From Mastigamoeba balamuthi (lineage: Eukaryota > Evosea > Mastigamoebida > Mastigamoebidae): a stretch of 49,713 nt of DNA. Made by a program: the position numbers and the translations under genes. The notes below the pieces were generated by a model, which was given only the letters and a program-made list of their open reading frames with translations, had not been told where the DNA came from and did no database searches. Each line of letters begins with the position of its first letter. The stretch's first letter is position 1. Where the stretch lies: contig CACRSC010000010.1 in NCBI GenBank assembly GCA_902651635.1, positions 902,305 to 952,017 on the forward strand, in the 5' to 3' direction. Shown here in pieces: positions 21,520-32,119 of the stretch.

Positions 21520-22431
21520 ATGGCCCAGCCGCCCCAGGAGAAGATAGGCGACGACTCGTACGACTACCTCTTCAAGGGTGCGCCACCCCGCCCCATCTCT
21601 CCATCCCTCTTCCTTCTCCCTTCCCCGGCTCGTTTCCGTCTTCTGGGTGAGAGAAAAACGCACCCCGCGTGCTGCTGTGTGGCTGTGTGGCTGTGGGGGC
21701 GCTGACCCACCCGCTCCCGCTCCCCCCGTCGGCAGTGGTCATGATCGGGGACAGCGGGGTGGGCAAGAGCCAGCTGCTGTCGCGGTTCTCCAAGGGGACG
21801 TTCAACCCCGAGTCCAAGTCGACCATCGGCGTGGAGTTTGAGACGCGGACGCTGCGCATCGCCGGGGGCTCCAAGGTCGTCAAGGCGCAGGTCTGGGACA
21901 CGGCCGGCCAGGAGCGCTTCCGGGCCATCACGGCGGCCTACTACCGCGGGGCCGTGGGCGCGCTGGTCGTCTACAGCGTCGCCAGCCGCGCGTCGTTTGC
22001 CGGCGTCGAGCGGTGGCTGCAGGAGCTGCGCGAGCACGCGGACCCCAACTGCTCGCTGATGCTCGTCGGCAACAAGTGCGACCTGCTGCAGCTGCGCGAG
22101 GTGCCCGGCGACGAGGCCCGCGCCTTTGCCGAGCGCAACAGGCTCAGCTTCATCGAGACCTCGGCCCTCGACGCCACCAACGTCGAGGAGGCCTTTGCAC
22201 AGACGATGGAAGGCCCGTTTCCCAGATTTCAATTGCTCTCGCTGAATTGAATTTGAATTGACTTGAATTCCAAATTCTCCCTCTGCAGCGATACACGCGA
22301 CGGTGTCCAAGAGCAGCGCGGGGACCGACGCGGTGGCCAGCGACCCCAGGGTGCCCACCATCAGCATAGACCCCAACCCGCAGGGCGGCCCGGCGCCCGT
22401 GGAGAAGAAGAAGAAGGGGGGCTGCTGCTGA
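21520..22431 (+). CDS. RAB11: Rab11-family small GTPase (3 exons)
   Basis: Rab11 GTPases direct recycling-endosome and contractile-vacuole or secretory traffic. Exons are 21520-21577, 21736-22212 and 22289-22431. Exon 1 encodes the Rab11-typical acidic start ending [10 protein letters not shown]1 is [14 protein letters not shown], the switch I/effector region is [11 protein letters not shown]3 is [14 protein letters not shown]4 is GNKCDLL and G5 is [14 protein letters not shown]. The tail is variable and ends KKKKGGCC, a double-cysteine geranylgeranylation site. Intron 1 has donor GTGCGC. Intron 2 keeps frame only with a GC donor (GAAG|GCCCGT). It contains repeated GAATT/CAATTG-like words. 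Total length is about 225 residues, normal for Rab11. Confidence 0.9.
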
Positions 22432-22794
22432 GCCTGCGAGGCGGCGATGCGACGTGTGTGCCACACGCTACAATTGATTTCTGCTCCTCGCTTCCTCTTT
22501 TTTTTGTTTCATGGGAGTGCTTTTGGCTCGCACAAGGGGGAAGATATTCCTATGGAGAGATCGCACACCCCAAACTGAAATACAAATTCAATTGATATAG
22601 CACTAGGGCACCTGCGCAAAGGGGATTGCGTGGTGGGATTGCGGAGCGGACGTGTTTCCGTTTTCGCCGACGGCGGCCGCGGGGGAATCAAGCGCCAGAT
22701 ATTATCCCGCAAGCCTGGATATTTCTTAAAGCGGAATCACCGTTTTCATTTTCAATAAAACGCCCACAGCACACACACAACGAGCACACCCGAC

Positions 22795-25484
22795 ATGTCG
22801 GCCCCAGCCCCCGCGTCGACGACAGCAGCCAAGGAGGCCTCGTGGGTCCGCGTCCAAGTGATGGTACGCCGTCCCAGCCACCCGCCACCACCCACGCCCA
22901 CCCCCGCCCCCGCCCACGTGTCCCCCAATCGCTGCTGCTGTTGCTGCTGCTGTGACCTTCCCCTGGTCTGCTGCCCGGCACAGCGGCACCGTCCCCGTGC
23001 TGTCGTGGTGGGCCCTGACACCACGAGGGTCTTGCCCCCCCTGGGGAGCGCTCCCCGTGCAGAGTGCTGCGGTGGGGCTGCACCTTACTCGGATAATTCC
23101 CGGACGCTCTCCCCCGCTTTCTTCAACTCCTCTCCGCCCCCTCACAAGCCCTCAACGAGCGACCCTGCGGGTCCGAGCGAGGCGCGTAGGCCAGGCTCTT
23201 GCGTCCGGGCTTCGGTGCTCGCTGCGGTGTGGTGTGCAGAGTGCGGGGTGTGCGTCTGCTGTGTGTTTTGTCTGTGCTGTCACTCAGCCAGAGGTTCAGA
23301 TAAAGTGGGACCCCAACTGCCACCCCCTGCAACTCCCACCGATACCGCTTGCGGTGGGCGGAGATTGGGCACACCGTGCGTGTTGTCTCCACCTGTGCGG
23401 CCCCCCGCTGTGCCGCCGGCGACGGTGGGGCGCGCATGCGCAGGCGCCCCCCGAATTCAAAGCGCAAAAGTCAAATCAGAAGACAAACTCAAACTACGAA
23501 AACCCGAATGTGACGCCAATTCGTCGTCGCTGACGGCCGGGCGCAGGCGTTCACGTCGTGGGTGGACCAGACGCTGCGCGCCGGAGGGGACGACAGCGGC
23601 GTCAAGGACGTGCGCACGGACCTCGCCGACGGCGCCAAGCTGCTGCAGTTCCTGCGCCTGCTGGACCCCAACGCCAACACGTCAACGCAGGCATTTCGCG
23701 GAACGGCCGCCGGCAAAACGGCGGCACCGCACGCGCAGCAGCCGCGCATCCGCCAGATCGCGGACCTGTCGGTGGCGCTGCGGCACATGCGCGAGCAGAT
23801 GGGCGTCAAGGGGGCGACGGCGTCTGCGGAGAACTTTGCCGACGGGGACTCGCGCGAGATCCTGGGGACGCTCTGGGTCCTCTTCCGCAGGTACCGCATG
23901 CGCGCCGCCCTCGACGCCGCCGCGGCCTCGTCTGCGCACACGGGGGGCTCCTCTGCGGGCGCGGGGGCGTCGCGGAGCGAGGAGGAGGCGCTGCTGGCGT
24001 GGGTGCGGGGCGTGACGGAGAAGTACGGGGCGGCGGCGGTGCCCCGGTCGTTCCGCGCGGACGAGTGGCGCGGGGGCGAGGCGATGCTGGCGCTGGCGCA
24101 CGCGTGGGACCCCAGCGCCTTTGACTACGGCGCGGTGGCGGGCGCGGAGCCCCGGGAGCGGCTGGCGCGGGCGTTTGACGTGGCCCGCGACGGCATGGGC
24201 GTGCAGCGGCTCATCGGCGAGGACGAGCTCGCGGCGGCCGCCGTCGACGACCGCGCCATCGCGCTCTACACGGCGCTGCTCTTCAACGCCTTCAACACCC
24301 GCGCGAGGGCCGCCGAGCGCAAGGCGCAGACGCGCGCGGCAGACGACGGCGCCGCGGAGCGCGCGAGGGCCGAGGCCGAGGCCGAGCACAGGCGGCTCGT
24401 CGAGGAGGGCGAGGCGCAGAAGCAGCTCGCGGCGGCTGAGGCGCAGCGCATCGCGGCAGAGGCCCAGCGGCAGCGGCTGGCGGCCGAGGAGGAGGCGCGC
24501 AGGATCGCCGCCGAGGCCGAGCGCCAGCGGCTGGCGGCGCAGGACGAGGCGCGCAGGATCGGCGAGGAGGCCGAGCGCAGCAAGTGCAGCGTGCTCGCAG
24601 AGGCCGAGCGCCAGCGTCTCAAGGCCGAGACCGAGGCGCGCGCCGTCGCCGTGGAGGCCGAGCGCAACAAGCGCCGCATGATGGCCGACGCCGAGGCTGC
24701 CCGCCAGCGCGTCGACTTTGAGCAGAAGCGCGCGGCCGCGGCGGCGGTCCTCGCGGCGCAGCAGGCGGCGGCCAGCGCGCCCCTGATGCCCCCGATGCCG
24801 CAGCAGCAGCAGCAGCAGCCGCTGCCCCCCGGACCCCAGTACGGGCAGCAGTACCCGCAGCAGCAGCCCTACGGCCCCCCGCGGCCTGCCGGGCCCTACC
24901 CGCAGGGGCCGCAGCCGCAGATGCCGATGATGCCGTACGGCGGGGTGAGCGTGCCGGCGCAGTACCCGGCGCCCCCGGCGGGCATGCCCGGGGCGTACGG
25001 GATGGGCCCCGCGGGGTACGGGGCGGGAATGCCGCCCGGGATGGGGATGCAGGCGGGGTACCTGGCGGGGATGCCCATCTTCGCGGGGGCGCTGGGGGCG
25101 AACATGTACCTCAAGCCCATCTGGACGCCCAAGCGGGAGATGAAGCTGCAGGAGCTCTACTGGAAGGCGTGCAGGGACGGCGTCATCACGTTCCAGGAGA
25201 TCATGCACGTGCTCGAGAAGTTCCACTACTTCCTGTCGCCGCCCGACGCGCAGATGTTCTGGGTGACGCTCGACGTCAACAGGGACTGCAGGATCGACCT
25301 CGCCGAGCTGCGCCTGGCCATGCAGAAGCTCATCGTCAGGTACCCCAAGATGCGCGCCCCCAAGCACATGAAGCCCTACTACGCCCCGGGCTTCAACTGG
25401 GCCGCCCACCCCATGTTCTGCCAGTCGCCCTTTGCCAGCGACTGGGCCCTCTACGCCCCCTCGTGGGGCTACCCTGTCTATTGA
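22795..25484 (+). CDS. Actinin/cortexillin-type CH-CH protein with coiled coil, PGQ-rich linker and EF-hands
   Basis: This is a predicted actin-binding, calcium-responsive cytoskeletal protein. Exon 1 (22795-22863) ends WVRVQVM and joins after a 683-nt intron to AFTSWVDQTL at 23547, recreating the WxxVQxxAFTxWV start of actinin-type actin-binding domains. CH1 spans about residues 12-140 (LADGAKLLQFLRLLD, REILGTLWVLFRRY). CH2 spans about 165-275 (EALLAWVRGVTEKYG, AFDVARDGMGVQRLI, EDELAAAAVDDR). Then comes a strongly charged Ala/Glu/Arg coiled coil (about 285-425, repeats like AEAQRQRLAAEEEARRI). A P/G/Q/Y/M-rich region follows (about 440-530, PYGPPRPAGPYPQGPQPQ). The C-terminal EF-hand pair has one degenerate loop (CRDGVITFQE) and one near-canonical loop DVNRDCRIDLAE with Cys at the usual Gly. 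About 669 residues. Spectrin repeats of true alpha-actinin are absent. Confidence 0.8.
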
Positions 25485-25692
25485 GCGTCTGCTCCTACGG
25501 CCAACAGCACGCACCAGCCTCTTCCGTTCTCCCTCCTGCCTCGATCAGCCGCCTGGCGGCCGCGGTGCTGTGCTGCTTCTCTGTGTACAGGCTTATTTGA
25601 AATGAGACGGTGTCAACAGAGTTGCGTTAGTCGGTGCTGCTTCTGCTGATGGAGTGCTAGTCGCTGTGCGGTGGGGAATTGATGACTGTAAA

Positions 25693-25775
25693 CCGAGCAT
25701 AGCTCAGTTGGTAGAGCGGAGGACTGTAGCAGTATAGAAATCCTTAGGTCGGTGGTTCAAATCCGCCTGCTCGGA
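25693..25775 (+). tRNA. tRNA-Tyr (GTA) with a short intron
   Basis: The acceptor stem is CCGAGCA/TGCTCGG with discriminator A at 25775. The D arm is GCTCAGTTGGTAGAGC and the T arm GGTGG-TTCAAAT-CCGCC. The anticodon arm reads GAGGACTGTAG, then an inserted stretch of about 11 nt (around CAGTATAGAA), then ATCCTTAG. This places an intron one base after the anticodon GTA, the standard position for eukaryotic tRNA-Tyr introns. A CTTTTT terminator follows at 25776. Confidence 0.95.
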
Positions 25776-25837
25776 CTTTTTCATTTGATTGATTCATTCT
25801 TTTACACAACATTAGTCATGGGGGTGCAGCATTCCCT

Positions 25838-28800
25838 TCAGTTGTCCTCCTTCCTCAGGCTGATCTTCCTGTGCGAGGCGGCGGCTGCGGCTGCCTGGAT
25901 GGAGGCGGCTGTCATGGTGCCCGTGAGCATCATGGTCTCGATCTTCCTGACGAGCAGGTACGTCGTCATGTTGCCCTCCCCCTTGACCTCCACGTTCTCC
26001 CTCGCCTCGAACTCGTACCTGTCCCGCAGCAGCGCCTGCGTGGCCTCTGTCACCTGTATCCTGCCCGGCACCCCCGTGCTCTCCATCCGCGACGCCAGGT
26101 TCACCACAGGCCCCCACAGGTCAAACACCTGCTCGCCAGTGTGAGTCGTGCGCCGTCGTGGGGGGAGAGTGCACCATCCTGCGCGTGCCGATGACGCCGC
26201 CGATGACGCTGCCGCTGTTGATGCCCACGCGGATGTTGATCTCCTGGTCGCCCGAGAGCCTGTTGTGCCTCTGCAGCACCGAGAACATGTCCACAGCAAA
26301 CTCCACGATCTTGTACGCGTGCTCGGCGCACTCGACCGGCGCCCCCACGCACCCCATGTACGCCTGCGCCCTCCAGAGCCGTCCCGCAGTTGAATCGGGG
26401 GTGCCAATCGCCGATTGGGAGGAATGCGGGGGGGCGCACGTCTCCGATGGTCTTGATCTTCTCGACGCCGTGCGAGTCGAGCATCTCGTCCCAGCCGCGG
26501 AAGAGCGAGTCGAGCGTGCTGACCAGCTGCAGGGCCGAGCGCTCCATGGCGAACGCCGTGAAGCCGACGATGTCTGCGAAGAGGACGCTGACGTCCCGGT
26601 ACTCCTTGGCGATGATGGTCCCGGGCTTCATCCTCTGCACCTTGGCGGCCACCGTCTTGGGCAGCATGTTGCCCAGCAGCCTCTCGTTCTCCGTGATCAG
26701 CTCCTTGTACCTGTTCAGCTCCCTCATATCGCGTATGAACGCCGCGTACGTCACCTGAGGTCATCGAATATTGTTAATTTGCAATAAGTGAATTTGACTT
26801 GGTTTTTTCATAGGACGTGCCATTCCTCGGAAGGTGCCCCTGCTGAGGCTGAGGATGATGGGGAGGGTCTCGCCGCTCTTGTGCAAGGCGTTGCCCTCGT
26901 TCTCCTTGCCGGGCAGCGACTCGTGGAACTTGACGACGCCGCAGGCCTGCGTGGCGGGCAGCAGCTGCGAGATGTTGTGGCCGATGATCTCCTCGCTGCG
27001 GTACCCGAACATCTGCTCGGCGGCCCTGTTGAAGACCTCGATCGTGCCGAACTCGTTCATGACGATGATGGCGTCGGCCGCGGCCTCGAGGATCGACTTG
27101 GTGCGCACGTTGGACTCCTCGAGCGCGGCGACCATCTTGCCCGCGAAGCTGTCGTGCTCGCCCGTCTCGAGGAACGTGCGGATCGACGACACCGAGTCGA
27201 GCACCGCGACGGGCACCATCAGCAGCATGCGCATCGTCTGCACGTTCTCCTCGCGGACCTGCCCGACGAGCTGGCCCAGCAGCAGGTACGTCACGAGGAC
27301 GACGGGGAACGAGAGGGCGAAGACGATCGACGCCTTCTGCGCGATGCCGCGCACAGAGCCGTCGTGCACGTCCTGCAGGTCCTGGAGGGCCTCCTGCAGC
27401 CAGTCGGTAAGCTGGCCGAGGTCGAGGCTGTGGATCTCGGCGTAGAGGCCCGACGAGAGGTTGTGCGAGCCCTCGGGCATCGAGTACCACTCCTGCAGCC
27501 TGTTGAGCATGCGCGTGACCAGCGCCTCCATGCCGTTGCCGCAGTTGGGCACGAGGTGCGTGTGGTTCCAGTGGTCGAAGACGTACTTGTCCGCGTTGGC
27601 CTGGCACGGCCGCGTGTACAGCAGGTCGGCGATCTTGGCCGAGGCCACCGACTTGAGCCCTCCGCGCGCCGTGCTCTCGGTCAGCTGGAACGCCTTGAAC
27701 ATCTCGATCGACTTGGTGGCCTCCCGCAGTATCTCTGCGGCCCCGCCGGGCCACGTGAGCGGCAGGTACGCCGCCGCCGTCGCGTTGGTCCCGTTGGCGA
27801 CCGCGTGCGCGGCCCCTGCGGTGGCGTTGGCGCGGTGCATGGCGAAGTCGCTGGCGCCGAGCTCGATGGCGAGCCAGTGCATGCGGCGCGAGAGCCACAT
27901 CATGCCGCCCGAGGCGTCGAAGGCGGGCCCGTAGTGCTTGAACTGGTCGATGCCCTGGTAGGCGACGACGAAGATGGCGATGAGCAGCGCGATCATCACC
28001 GCGACGCAGCCCGCGAAGCGCACGAGGATCTTGCGCAGGACCGGCACGCCGACGGTCGACTCGGCGCCCCTGCGCGCGGTCCCCGCCTCGCCCCCGCGCG
28101 CGTCCACGCCGCCCTTGATGCCCCCGGTGGCCATCTGGGCGACAGCGTGCTTGGGGAGGTCCGAGAAGAGCCGCAGCACGTCGACGTGCTCCTTGCGCGC
28201 GGCCAGCATCGCGTTCCTGAACAGCACCGCCGCCACGAAGACCACGACCGACAGCGAGACGCCGATCCCGATGCCTGGCGCGCCCTCCCGTTGAGTCGGA
28301 GCGAGAGGGGGGCGAGGGAGGGAGCTGACCGAGCAGGACTTGGCTCTTCTGGGCCGAGTGCTCGAGCTTGGCGAGGTAGGCGTCGCTCAGGTTGCGGTAC
28401 GAGCTCTTGACGACCCACGGCAGGTTGTCGGCCAGGAAGCGGAAGTTGGCCGAGCGCTCGACGGCGCTGCCCCACTCGGCGGCCGGGAAGCCCTGGTCGA
28501 TCATCGACTGCGTCGTGCTGAGGTAGTACGCGTTGAACGACCGCAGGCCCATGTACTGGTACGAGAACACGTCCGAGTCCTTGTAGTAGAACTTGAGCGG
28601 CATCATCCGCTTCCACTGCGCCCCCCAGTGCCGCTGTCAGTGCCACCGCTGCTTGCTGTGAGGCGCGCGCACCTGCTGCTGTATGGCCCAGTCGCTCTCC
28701 TGGAGCAGCTGCTGCTCCATGCCCGCGGCGACGTTGGCCCAGTTGAGCCTGCGGGCAGTGATGTGCGCGATGGTGATCTTGCGCCGCTCGGCGTCGTGCG

Positions 28801-31518
28801 TCTGGATGCCGTAGGACAGCAGCCGCGTGTACAGGGTCAGCGCGTGCATGTGGCGCTGCGTGGCCTCGATGTTGTCGATCACGTCGATGGCCGTTACGTA
28901 CTGCCCGATCAGCACGCGCGTCGTCAGGTACATGGCCACCACGAACGCGATGAACACCAGCGGCGTCACGAAGACCGAGACCTGCATCAGCCTGTGCGAC
29001 CTGGACCGAATCGTCGCGATCCGCTCCCTGTACGTGCGGTACTTGATCGCGTCCGCGTTGGCCTGGTCCGCAGCCTCGCTGATCTGCTCCAACTCGGGCG
29101 CGCTCTCCGACTTCCTGCGCTCCGGCCTTCCTGCCCCGCCGCTCTCCTCCGTCGCCCCCGGGAACGCCCTGTGCTCCCCCCGCGTGAGGCGTCGCGTGGC
29201 GTGGGGCGGTGCGCTCACTCGATGGTGTCCCTGAACTTGAGCTTGGCCTTGAGGCCCCTGCCCTGGGCCTGCGGGCCTCCGGCAGCAGCGCCAGCGGTCC
29301 TGCGAGCCCAGCCAGCGTGCGGTGAGTCGAGAGAGGGCAGAGCGAGCCGGAGGGGCGCGTACGTGGTGTCTGTCTGCGGCTCGGGGTCTGTGTCGGGGGC
29401 GTCGTCTGCGCTGGGGTAGACCTTGTTGGAGCCCCCGCGCCTGCGCTCCTTGCGCTCGAAGCGCCTGCGCTTGTTCCGGGCCTCGCGCTCCTCGATCTCC
29501 TCTGCCTGCGTGTAGTACCTGCCCGCCTCGAGCGTGTCGCGCTCGATGTCCTCGAGGTACTGCCCGTAGGCCCTCAGCACGCGCGGCGAGTTGGGGAACA
29601 ACGCGAGCAGCTGCAGAGGACCGGGGGAAGTGAGCAGCGCCGGGCAGGAGAGCCGCGGGAGGGCAGAGGGAACCCTGAGGAGGATCTGCGTGGTCTTCTT
29701 CTCGTAGTGGCTGACGTGGGCCAGCACGCGCGAGAGGTCGGCCGTGTTCTCCTCGGTGAGGATGCAGCGCCAGAACTCGTTGACTTTGCGCCGCAGCTTC
29801 TTCTTCTGGCGCTCGGCCGCCGCGAGGTAGACCTCGATCTCCTCGCTGCTGGCGCCCTTGCCGCCCGCGCTGGCGCTCCTGCGGATGCGCTCGAGGCACG
29901 TCAGGTAGAAGTCGACGAGCAGGTTGGGCCCGCGCTCGCGGATGCGCCGCGACATGACGATGAGGATGCCCTTGTCCTCCTTGCTCTCGACGATGAACTG
30001 CGCGTAGAGCAGCTTGGCCCACGCCGAGTGCTCGAACCGCTCGACGAACGTCAGCAGCATCTGCTCGGCCACCTCCTTCTGAACCTCGTACTCGGCGGGG
30101 TCCGGTATGCTCCTGAAGAACGCTCGTGACCAGCTCAATCTGGAAGAGAATTTAAGTCCAACGCCCAAATCAATTGATGTTCGCTAAAGCCTCGCGCGTA
30201 AAACGCCAGACAGCGGAGGCTTACCTGGAGCGGGTGTCGGACGTGCTGCTCGCCGTGGATGCTCGAGACGCTCCTCTCCAGCGACACGTCGCACGAGGCC
30301 GAGGCGGGCAGCGACGGCAAGAACCGCTTGCGCACGACGACGACGGCGACGCCCACCGCGAAGCCGCAGAGCGCCGCGCCCCCGAGCACCGCGTAGGCGA
30401 CGCCGCTGGCGAACCCGGCGCCCATCATGGCGAGGTTGGCGGAGCCCTGGAACGCGCAGGCGAGGCCCGTGCCCGCTCTGAGGTAGTTGCCCGTCGTGTT
30501 GTAGTACGGCAGGAAGGCGGCGACGCTGGCCAGCAGCCCCACGCCGAACACGACCAGCGTCGACGAGATGACCACGTTGCTGAGGGTGAGGGGATGAGCT
30601 GAGCTGAGCAGCGCGCCTCGGGGGGGAACGTACTGGAGCCACGAGTTGTATGCGTAGTAGGTGAGGTCCGTGCCGACGGTCAGCAGTACCTGGGCCGCAG
30701 CGAACAGGACGTCCCCGACGGGGAACAGCCGCGCGTACGGGTGCCTGCTGTTGTGCACGATGGGGTAGAGGCTTTCGCGGCGCGAGCAGACGTCAGTTGG
30801 CAGAGAATCAATTGTTCTGAGTTACCAGAGGCAGCGGTACGCCAGCGAGACGACCGCCAGCGCCGCCACAACGAGCCCTGCGACTCCCAGGCCGATCTGG
30901 TCGCCTGCCTCGACCTGTCAGGGGGCGGGCGAGGTCGAGGGAGCGGTGGCAGCGCGCACCCTGCCAGCAGGGCAGCTGCGGGAAGTACGAGAGCTCCTGC
31001 GACTGCTTTCCGAACGGGCAGACAGCGAACGAGAGCCCCGCGTGCAGCGCGGGCACCGCGAGGGCCCCGGTGGCCTCGAACATCAGCGACAGCCCCCCGA
31101 GGGCGCTCCTCGACGGGGCCACCTTGGCGCGCGCGATGGCGACCGCCAGCGCTGCCTGGGCGGCCAGGAACGCGCCGAGCAGCGACAGCAGCGCCGCCTG
31201 CCAGTTTCTGCTGGGCGCTGCGCTGAGGTACCGAACGCCCCGCACGGCGCCGCTGCGTCCGCGGGCGCTCCCCGGGGCGTCGAGGGCGAAGAGCAGCAGC
31301 TGCGAGCACTCGGCGACGGCGACGGCCGTCGAGATGAGCCAGCGCGGCCGCGGGCCCGCGTGCAGCGAGCTGAGCACCTCGAAGGAGCCGCGGACGAGCC
31401 TCCGCGTGGCGCCGACGACGCCCGTGCCCGCCGACACCGACGACACGCTCGAGGCCGCAGCGGACCGCGTGCCCCCGACGCTGCTGCCCCCCTCGCTCGA
31501 CTGCCCGTCGCTCATCAT
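25838..31518 (-). CDS. Large membrane adenylyl cyclase: Tmc-like N-terminus, PAS, class III cyclase (about 14 exons)
   Basis: This predicted receptor-like enzyme converts ATP to cAMP. The first ATG codons are at 31518 and 31515 (MMSDGQSSEGG). Exons to about 30220 encode seven or eight membrane helices (for example LGVAGLVVAALAVVSLAY). The next exons (30130-29215) encode charged TPR-like repeats resembling Dictyostelium TmcB/TmcC (LFPNSPRVLRAYGQYLEDIE). Then come further helices (VSVFVTPLVFIAFVVAMYL and others), a loop with several N-glycosylation sequons (about 27880-27450), and a PAS domain (ILEAAADAIIVMNEFG, FGYRSEEIIGHNISQLLP). The cyclase domain has metal Asp residues in VLFADIVGFT and TIGDAYM, Lys in EKIKTIGD and Asp in VFDLWGPVVNLASRM. 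The Lys/Asp pair is the ATP-selecting type, and Asn and Arg of NLASRM are the catalytic pair. Most introns use GTGCGC-like donors. Near 30125-30131 the frame does not join cleanly (see findings). It could be two adjacent genes, but the fusion order matches known protist proteins. Confidence 0.78.
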
Positions 31519-32119
31519 GTGCCGTCGGTCGTCTCTTGAGGAGATCCGCTATTATTAGGCCGCTGCGGCTCTCAGGCTCAAAATAATGGAGTGAGCGGGC
31601 AACGGCTCCGGGCGGTTGCTCGATCGGGCAGTCGGTCCGCGACCGATTCTGCGAGAGTCGGGGCGCACTCGGACGAGGTATCGGCCGGACCTGAAGTTGA
31701 TCTTTTGGTGAAACTGCACTGCCGGGGGCTAAACGCGCTGCAGAATCGGTGTCACCCGCAGAAAACCGACACGCACACGCACACTTGAGTGGGACCCCCA
31801 CAGAGCGCGTGGCCCGCTTTTGCCCCCGACGGGGGATACCTTCGTCGGTGCCCGCGGGGAGGCAGATATCAACACCCCCAATTCCCAGGCACACCACCCA
31901 CCACCCCCCCAGCTCAGCGCACTTCAAGACGCCGCTTTTCCCGTTTTTCCACTGCCGATTTTTCTTTTTCTTTCTGCGCACCCAGAGACGCGCAGCCGCC
32001 TCTGCTGACACCGGAGCAGCCGCTCAATCTTAATCCGAACACCACCCAGCAGGCAGCAGCCCCCGAGCGGCCGTCGCCAGCGCCCCAGAGCACCCACACC
32101 CCAGAGGCCCCAGGAGCCC
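31519..32119. promoter_or_regulatory. Divergent promoter region, cyclase and aminopeptidase genes
   Basis: The cyclase (-) and aminopeptidase (+) genes start at either end of this 600-nt interval. It must carry both promoters. Pyrimidine-rich tracts (31925-31980) precede the aminopeptidase start, and a CTATTATTAGG AT-rich patch lies near 31550 on the cyclase side. I cannot name specific factor sites. Confidence 0.45.

Noticed and set aside
22795-25484. Penta-EF-hand (ALG-2/sorcin-like) protein
   Set aside because: The PGQ-rich region and EF-hands suggested it, but the N-terminal half is a clear double CH actin-binding domain in the same frame.
25838-28245. Guanylyl cyclase
   Set aside because: The specificity positions are Lys and Asp (ATP type) rather than Glu and Cys.
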